Origin: DATBAX01 sp963762965
Lineage (GTDB): Bacteria; Acidobacteriota; Terriglobia; Terriglobales; Acidobacteriaceae
NCBI GenBank assembly: GCA_963762965.1
Contig: CAVXME010000001.1
Coordinates: 3,100,001-3,164,000, forward strand
DNA: 64,000 bases
Direction of reading: 5' to 3'
Under the pieces are notes generated by a model. That model saw only the letters and a program-made list of their open reading frames with translations. It did not search any database and had not been told where the DNA came from. Positions 59,330-64,000 of this stretch are shown piece after piece; position 1 is the first letter of the stretch; every line of letters starts with the position of its first letter. The position numbers and the translations under genes are program-made.

Positions 59330-59463
59330 CCTTGTCATTCCGAGCGGCGCTAGCCGCGAGGAATCTGCTTGTCGCATGCGCCACCGTGGAAGAGCGGCCC
59401 TTAAGGGCCGCGTTGTAAGTCGAGACGGTTCACGCGGCGCTGGAAGCGCCGCTCTTCCACGGT
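59330..59463. repeat. Compound inverted repeat at gene border
   Basis: A TTGTCATTCCGAGCG core (about 59333-59347) is followed by 16-base perfect arms, ACCGTGGAAGAGCGGC (59383-59398) and GCCGCTCTTCCACGGT (59448-59463). Inside are an 18-base perfect palindrome GCGGCCCTTAAGGGCCGC (59394-59411) and a GCGGCGCT-GGA-AGCGCCGC hairpin (59434-59452). It occupies the gap between the convergent transglutaminase-like gene and the conserved unknown gene, and is the most elaborate repeat after 9871-10099. Confidence 0.7.
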
Positions 59464-59475
59464 ACCCGCTGATTT

Positions 59476-59952
59476 CTACTGCTCAAACAAAGTCACTTGC
59501 CGCGTATCGCCCAGATCTCTGCGCTGACGCCTCGTGGCCCCTATGACTGCGAGCACAGTGAGCGACTCCAGCGCGCTGCGGGGAACAAAAATGCGCTGGG
59601 TGTTCGAACGCAGATCGGGAGGATTGACCAGAAAACCCTCGGCTATGGTCAGGCTGAGGTCGTTAGGCATCATGCCTTCGAGGACTTCGCCGTCTTTGAA
59701 CTTGAGGCGCACCCAAAGTCCTTCAGTCCGCGGGCGGGTGGTGAAAGTCTTGCGAGTCGGAGCCTCGGCATCGGTGAACTCGCGAACGAAGTACACGACC
59801 TTGATGTCTTTCAGATCCATAGCCACCACCGTGCCAGCGGTATTCAGCAGCTCCAGCTTGCCATCGTGGACAAAATGGGAAGGAGAAACGTGTCCGTTGA
59901 TGGTGTCGCGGTCCATTTTTCGGACAATGACCTTTTTATGGGTGGAAGGCAT
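59476..59952 (-). CDS. Conserved protein of unknown function (DUF6982-like)
   Basis: The 158-residue product begins PSTHKKVIVRKMDRDTINGH and has two short beta-rich units: KLELLNTAGTVVAMDLKDIK then VYFVREF, and LWVRLKFKDGEVLEGMMPND followed by LSLTIAEGFLVNPPD and IFVPRSALESLTVL. This looks like a pair of small Sm-like or PilZ-like barrels. I recall similar proteins in acidobacteria without known function. ATG at 59952 was chosen because conservation seems to start there; the frame opens at 60015. Confidence 0.7.
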   Translation of the reverse strand: MPSTHKKVIVRKMDRDTINGHVSPSHFVHDGKLELLNTAGTVVAMDLKDIKVVYFVREFTDAEAPTRKTFTTRPRTEGLWVRLKFKDGEVLEGMMPNDLSLTIAEGFLVNPPDLRSNTQRIFVPRSALESLTVLAVIGATRRQRRDLGDTRQVTLFEQ

Positions 59953-60241
59953 GGGTTCAGCGGATCTGGCGTGGAGTGCGGCATTCCGCAGTCCGTCTGT
60001 ATCCGATTCTCGCACTTTTCCAGCTAAAACGATTGAGTATCACGTTCTTAGTAGCCAAACTGTCAACGTTGTGTTATTTTCGGTAGTCCGCCGTCATCGC
60101 TCGTGACATGCCTAAGCCTAATGAATAGAGTGATTTGCATGGAAACGACCGGGATTCCGGAGGGGGCACAGTTACGCCCTGTGGAAATCTTGGATGGCTG
60201 GGCGATGACCAGTACCACGGCTCGGAACGCGCACAGAACGA

Positions 60242-61801
60242 ATGGCTGATTACATCTACACCATGGAAATCCGGCTGACGCCGGACCAGCAACGCGGCGT
60301 GACCCTGGTACAGGACATCGCGCGAGCGGCTGGCATGAATATTTATCTCACCGGAGGCGCCGTCCGCGACATCATCAGCGGATTCCCCATTCGTGACCTC
60401 GATTTCACCGTCCAGGGCAACCCTCTCAAGTTGCAGAAAGAATTGGAGCGGGCGGGTGCCACCATAGCCGCCGCAGATGACGAGCTGAAAGCGTTGTACC
60501 TGACACTTCCCGGCAACGTGCGCGCGGAAATCAGTTCGGCCCGTACCGAGACCTACCAGAAAGCTGGCAAGCCTCCGCTCATCGCGCCGGCCACCATCAT
60601 CGAAGATTTGCGCCGCCGCGATTTCACCGTCAATGCCATGGCATTGTCGCTGAATCCTGGATCGCGCGGGCTACTGATGGATCCTTTCAACGGCGCTGCC
60701 GATATTGAAACGAAAGTTCTGCGCATCCTGCACAACTACGCTTTCGTCGAGGATCCCTCGCGCCTGATTCGCGCCGTCCGCTTTGCGGCGCGCTTTAAAT
60801 GGCCATTGGAAGAACGCACCCAAGCCCGGTTCGAGTCGGCGAAGGAAAATAGTTACATCGAGTACATCACCGACCGTGCGATTGGACATGAGATTGAGCA
60901 GCTGGCCTACGAGGACGATCCGCTGCAAGTCATCAAAATGCTGGAGAAGGAAAACTGGCTCAAGGTGCTGAATGCGCATTGGACCACCGCGAAAGTGGAC
61001 ACGCCAGGTCTGGGCCAATTATTGAAAACGCGCCAGCAGATGAATGAATTGGGCTATGCCCCCGATCCGGCGCCAGCCGTGCTGCACTTCTTCACCGCAA
61101 AGCTCGCCGATAAAGACATCGCCGACATGCGCAAGCTGATTCCACGCAAGACGCTGGTGGAAGCCTGGCGCGACCTCGAAGACCATGCTAAGGCCCTGGC
61201 CAAGCGGCTCATCGGCAAGGAAGCTGCTACCCCCTCGCGGACATGGAAACTGCTGACCGAAGAACGTCCCGAGATGATCTTGTTTTTAGCGGTCACGTCG
61301 AAACAGCAAGCAGTGACCGGGAAGATCAAGAATTTCTTTACCAAGTGGAGGCAAGTACGGCAGAAAGTTCCGTTGATCGAAATGACGGAACTGCGCATCA
61401 CGCCGGAGATGCCTGAATATCCCAAGATTGCGCATGAAGTTTTCATGTTGTTGCTGGACGGCAAGCTGCGCTCGCACACTGAGATTCTGAAATTCCTGAA
61501 GCCTCTCGCGCCACCTCCACCACCACCTCCGCCTCCACCCCCACCCAAACGGGGACGTGCGGCCAAGGCAGCCGCAGCCGCTGTTGTGCCACCGGTTCCT
61601 GTGGCAGGCAAGAAAAAGGGCAAGACCGAGGTTCAAGCGGTCGCTCCGGCACCCAAGTCCGCGAAGCTGGTCGAAGCGGCAAAACCGGCGGCTGCTCCTA
61701 AGCCAGAGAAGAAGGCCGAGAAAAAACAGCCCGCCAAACCCCAGCCCGCCAAGAAGCCCACGAAAGTTCCGGCGAAGAAGGCTAAAGGTAAGAAGCGATA
61801 G
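60242..61801 (+). CDS. CCA-adding tRNA nucleotidyltransferase with Lys/Ala/Pro-rich tail
   Basis: The 519-residue product has the class II nucleotidyltransferase head. GGAVRDIISGFPIRDLDF carries the metal-binding Asp52 and Asp54, and EDLRRRDFTVNAMALSL and FVEDPSRLIRAVRFAARFKW follow. A helical body runs to about residue 415. It would build or repair tRNA 3' CCA ends or polyadenylate RNA; the family pattern does not settle which. From about residue 420 an unusual tail follows: twelve prolines in a row, then about 85 residues rich in Lys, Ala and Pro (KKGKTEVQAVAPAPKSAK; KPEKKAEKKQPAKPQPAKK). This resembles histone H1-like nucleic-acid-binding tails. The start is ATG 60242; ATG 60263 is an alternative. 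Confidence 0.87.
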   Translation: MADYIYTMEIRLTPDQQRGVTLVQDIARAAGMNIYLTGGAVRDIISGFPIRDLDFTVQGNPLKLQKELERAGATIAAADDELKALYLTLPGNVRAEISSARTETYQKAGKPPLIAPATIIEDLRRRDFTVNAMALSLNPGSRGLLMDPFNGAADIETKVLRILHNYAFVEDPSRLIRAVRFAARFKWPLEERTQARFESAKENSYIEYITDRAIGHEIEQLAYEDDPLQVIKMLEKENWLKVLNAHWTTAKVDTPGLGQLLKTRQQMNELGYAPDPAPAVLHFFTAKLADKDIADMRKLIPRKTLVEAWRDLEDHAKALAKRLIGKEAATPSRTWKLLTEERPEMILFLAVTSKQQAVTGKIKNFFTKWRQVRQKVPLIEMTELRITPEMPEYPKIAHEVFMLLLDGKLRSHTEILKFLKPLAPPPPPPPPPPPPKRGRAAKAAAAAVVPPVPVAGKKKGKTEVQAVAPAPKSAKLVEAAKPAAAPKPEKKAEKKQPAKPQPAKKPTKVPAKKAKGKKR

Positions 61802-61843
61802 AGGTTATCAACTGTCGGCATTTCGAGCCCTTGCCAGCGGGGT

Positions 61844-61849
61844 TATAAT
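61844..61849 (+). promoter_or_regulatory. -10 box TATAAT before the Gly/Tyr-rich protein gene (leaderless)
   Basis: A perfect TATAAT ends six bases before the ATG at 61856, so the predicted first base of the mRNA is the A of the start codon. No ribosome site is present. Confidence 0.5.
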
Positions 61850-61855
61850 GTTCTG

Positions 61856-62566
61856 ATGCGTGGCTGGATGGCCAGTCCGGCGCTGGTTGTAGCCCTCTTG
61901 GCGGTCCCGTCGTTGGCACAACGACACGGCGCCTCAGGAGGTTTCGCGGGACATGCCGGATTTTCCGGCCCCGTAATGGGACATGGCCCAGTAATGAGCC
62001 GTGGGCCGTCGTTTTCTGGTTCTACTACACGGTCTGGCGGGGGCCACTTCGCAGGTTCCCTTCGGCCAAGTTATCGATCCCCGTACTACTCTTCTCGGAA
62101 CCGTTCCTATCACCGGCGTTACTACAATAGCTATGCGCCGCATTATTACGGGTACGCAGGCGGACTTTACGCCTATCCCTGGTATTACGGAGACTACGGG
62201 TTTGGATACCCTGAGACCGACCCTGATCCGCAGTACGATTATTCTGGTGCGTATGACAGTCAGTCGGGAGAAATGGAACAGGGCAAAATTGATCGTCTTG
62301 AAGATGAAGTGGCCCAGTTACGGCAAGAACGGAATTCCGCAGGATCCGCTTCGCCAACCAAAACGGAAATCCGCGCCTCGACCTTGCTGGTCTTTCGTGA
62401 TCAACATACCCAGGACGTTCAGAACTACGCCATCGTAGGAGAAACTCTGTGGGTGTTCGACGCACAGAAAGCCAGCAAGATTCCAGTGGACGATCTCGAT
62501 ATTCCCGCCACCACCAAAGCCAATGACGACCGCGGTGTTGATTTTCGACTGCCAATCCAGCAGTAA
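61856..62566 (+). CDS. Secreted Gly/Ser/Tyr-rich protein of unknown function
   Basis: The 236-residue product has a signal peptide (MASPALVVALLAVPSLAQ). A low-complexity stretch (residues 20-140) rich in Gly, His, Ser, Arg and Tyr follows (SYHRRYYNSYAPHYYGYAGG). A coiled-coil helix comes next (KIDRLEDEVAQLRQERN), then a C-terminal beta domain (IRASTLLVFRDQHTQDVQNY; AIVGETLWVFDAQKASKIPV). I recognise the last unit as a type common in acidobacterial exported proteins, without known function. A -10 box directly upstream suggests a leaderless mRNA. Confidence 0.72.
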   Translation: MRGWMASPALVVALLAVPSLAQRHGASGGFAGHAGFSGPVMGHGPVMSRGPSFSGSTTRSGGGHFAGSLRPSYRSPYYSSRNRSYHRRYYNSYAPHYYGYAGGLYAYPWYYGDYGFGYPETDPDPQYDYSGAYDSQSGEMEQGKIDRLEDEVAQLRQERNSAGSASPTKTEIRASTLLVFRDQHTQDVQNYAIVGETLWVFDAQKASKIPVDDLDIPATTKANDDRGVDFRLPIQQ

Positions 62567-62586
62567 TCCAGCCCACGAAGACTGAA

Positions 62587-62621
62587 GGCCAGATCATTCC
62601 TGTGTGGGGAATAATCTGGCC
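62587..62621. terminator. Long hairpin between convergent genes
   Basis: Fourteen-base arms GGCCAGATCATTCC and GGAATAATCTGGCC, with one mismatch, enclose a seven-base loop. It lies between the Gly/Tyr-rich gene and the convergent phosphoesterase gene. There is only a weak T-rich stretch on either side (GTTTTACTT on the plus strand), so it may be a two-way transcription end or an mRNA 3' stabiliser. Confidence 0.55.
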
Positions 62622-62652
62622 TCGGCAGTTTTACTTCTACTTCTGTGGCGTT

Positions 62653-64000
62653 CTACTGAACGACCAGACCCGTCGTAGGATCCAGCTTCAGTTTTGGTGC
62701 TTTCTTTCCGCTGGTGAAGTCGAACAGACCATTCAGCGTGCCGGCAATGGCATCGGTCGAACCGTTACCCAGTCGTCCCAGCCCCCAATTATCTTCGATG
62801 AAACGAAGAACCGAGGATTGGTCGGTGATCTGGTGGTCCACGTAGTTCTGCTTGGCGTATGGCGAAATCACCAGCAGGGGTTGCCGCATACCGTAACCGC
62901 AGCGTCCAGGATTGCCGTTGCCAGGCGTGACGCCGCAAGCCCCAGGCCCGGTCAGGTTATCGTCAGCCGCACTGGACTGGTTGACGACCAAATCGCGGGC
63001 ATGGTCATACCAGCCGTCGGAATCATCGTACAAGAGCACAATTGCGGTGCTCTTCCATTCCGGGGTCGCCTGCAAACGGTTGACAAGATTCACCAGCCCC
63101 GTCTGCTCGTCCAGAGGATCGGAGTTGCCCGGGTGTCCGTCATAAAGAGCTTTCTCTTTGATGTAGCTGACAGCCGGCATCTGGCCGGCATCGACGGCGG
63201 TCCAGAAGTCGTTGAGGTCATACTGATGGAAGGTCACGGTGTCGGCCGCGGTTCCGATCAAGCTCGGAGCCGCTGGACGAAGGTGATGCTGGTTGGCGGT
63301 TTGAGGGTAATACAGGAAAGGCTCGTGGTGAGAAACGTAGTCGGTGATCGTTCCTGGCAGCCCAAAGCTCTGGGCTCCACAGACCGCTACTCCATTGACC
63401 ACGCTGGTAGGTGCGAAGCCGCCTTGGAACCATCCCCAGCTGTAACCCTTGGCGTTGAGTAAATCGCCAACATTCAAGTTGCCGTTGGTGATGGTGACGT
63501 AGGTTTTGCCGGAAGGGTGGCAATCATCCAGAGTCGGCCGTGGATCCCCGATAATCGTGGCGTTGGTGGTGGCGCCATTCGCGGTTTCTCCTGCTGCACT
63601 TCCGCTGTCGACGTTAGCGCCGGTGGTGTAGCCGCCGATCAGGTTCAAGGCGCCCACCGTGGAGGGTCCGAACATGGTGCTGAAGTGGTTGTCACTCATG
63701 GCATAGTGTTGGGCGTAGTTCCAGATGCCCGTCACGGTGTTGCCATCGTAGTAGCCCATGGTGAGTCCGGTACCCATGCCCGCGTCAAAGCAACCGGGAC
63801 CGCCGGAGCCAACTTTCTCGGGAAATTTGTCCATCAAGCCCAAATCGAAGGCGGCTTGTTCATCGCCGTAGTCGTGGTCTTCATCGCAAGTCACCGCTCC
63901 GGAACGATCCAGACGGAAGGGCTGCGTGGAGTTGGGATTCTCATCCAGCAACCCGCTGCTTAACAAATTGTCCGCCCGCGGCGTATTGGGAAGAGCCACG
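62653..64000 (-). CDS. Phospholipase C/acid phosphatase-type phosphoesterase, 5' end outside window
   Basis: The 448 visible residues belong to the phosphoesterase family of non-hemolytic phospholipases C and AcpA-type acid phosphatases. Recognisable parts are DEDHDYGDEQAAFDLG, WNYAQHYAMSDNHFSTMFGPS, the block LYDDSDGWYDH and RQPLLVISPYAKQNYVDH. The end VLRFIEDNWGLG is also typical. The N-terminus with the TAT or Sec signal and the first metal motif lies beyond base 64000; the GTG at 63999 is not the true start. Such enzymes are often TAT substrates, and a tat operon is in this window. It probably releases phosphate from phospholipids or phosphoesters outside the cell. Confidence 0.87.
   Translation of the reverse strand, partial: VALPNTPRADNLLSSGLLDENPNSTQPFRLDRSGAVTCDEDHDYGDEQAAFDLGLMDKFPEKVGSGGPGCFDAGMGTGLTMGYYDGNTVTGIWNYAQHYAMSDNHFSTMFGPSTVGALNLIGGYTTGANVDSGSAAGETANGATTNATIIGDPRPTLDDCHPSGKTYVTITNGNLNVGDLLNAKGYSWGWFQGGFAPTSVVNGVAVCGAQSFGLPGTITDYVSHHEPFLYYPQTANQHHLRPAAPSLIGTAADTVTFHQYDLNDFWTAVDAGQMPAVSYIKEKALYDGHPGNSDPLDEQTGLVNLVNRLQATPEWKSTAIVLLYDDSDGWYDHARDLVVNQSSAADDNLTGPGACGVTPGNGNPGRCGYGMRQPLLVISPYAKQNYVDHQITDQSSVLRFIEDNWGLGRLGNGSTDAIAGTLNGLFDFTSGKKAPKLKLDPTTGLVVQ

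Noticed and set aside
60139..60249. A 36-codon frame starting ATG GAA ACG ACC that overlaps the start of the CCA-enzyme gene.
   Set aside because: It has no good ribosome site, no known motif and is short enough to be chance. A leader-peptide role cannot be excluded, but nothing supports it.

Overview
The window looks like a chromosomal segment of an acidobacterium (Acidobacteriota, probably the Koribacter/Terriglobales side). This is an inference from gene content and style: many secreted peptidases with Sec signals, a TonB-dependent receptor with a carboxypeptidase-like N-terminal domain, LpxD (Gram-negative lipid A), a split MetH, frequent TTG/GTG starts, moderately high GC, and many short palindromic repeats of a kind I associate with acidobacterial genomes. 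I see no phage, transposase, CRISPR array or rRNA. There is one tRNA gene, tRNA-Arg(UCG).

Layout. 1-4.4 kb: end of an alpha/beta hydrolase, a FabF-like ketosynthase, an M15 peptidase, a UbiD-type decarboxylase and a PD-(D/E)XK nuclease-like protein. 4.6-9.3 kb: a secreted GH31 glycosidase, tRNA-Arg and a secreted CocE/S15 hydrolase. 9.3-14 kb: orphan nuoI and B12-dependent methionine synthase split into two genes. 14.2-17.4 kb: a frameshifted SEC-C gene, a Phd/PIN toxin-antitoxin pair, a secreted unknown and two response-regulator genes, one with both phospho-acceptors replaced. 17.6-26.5 kb: a PEP-CTERM-like protein, an M61 peptidase, an AMIN/STN protein, a tad-type pseudopilin and prepilin peptidase cluster, and an S41 protease. 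26.7-32.4 kb: TonB receptor, tatA/B-tatC, M28 peptidase, TerC. 32.4-38.2 kb: nadB, aroB, ubiE/menG, an epimerase and a SurA-like chaperone. 38.3-46.3 kb: CDF transporter with three C-terminal domains, OsmC, DMT exporter, a PstS-like fragment, ribF, PhnP-like hydrolase, DUF1844, ygfZ and leuB. 46.3-52.4 kb: DUF2314 protein, a HExxH protein, MTAP plus PfkB kinase, and a membrane glycosyltransferase-like protein. 52.4-58.2 kb: a cell-envelope run of mgtC, a DapF-like gene, ldcA, mpl, plsC and lpxD. 58.4-64 kb: transglutaminase-like protein, conserved unknown, CCA-adding enzyme with a basic tail, a Gly/Tyr-rich secreted protein and a truncated phospholipase C-like phosphoesterase.

How the genes work together. 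The clearest module is 52.4-58.2 kb: LdcA and Mpl belong to peptidoglycan recycling, PlsC and LpxD make membrane lipids and lipid A. Inside it sits a DapF homologue in which both active-site cysteines are serine, the most striking observation here. A second theme is transcription: several genes carry a good -10 hexamer only 6-9 bases before the start codon and no Shine-Dalgarno sequence, which points to frequent leaderless mRNAs. A third is the set of palindromic repeats at gene borders, some of which supply stop codons or the last residues of a protein.
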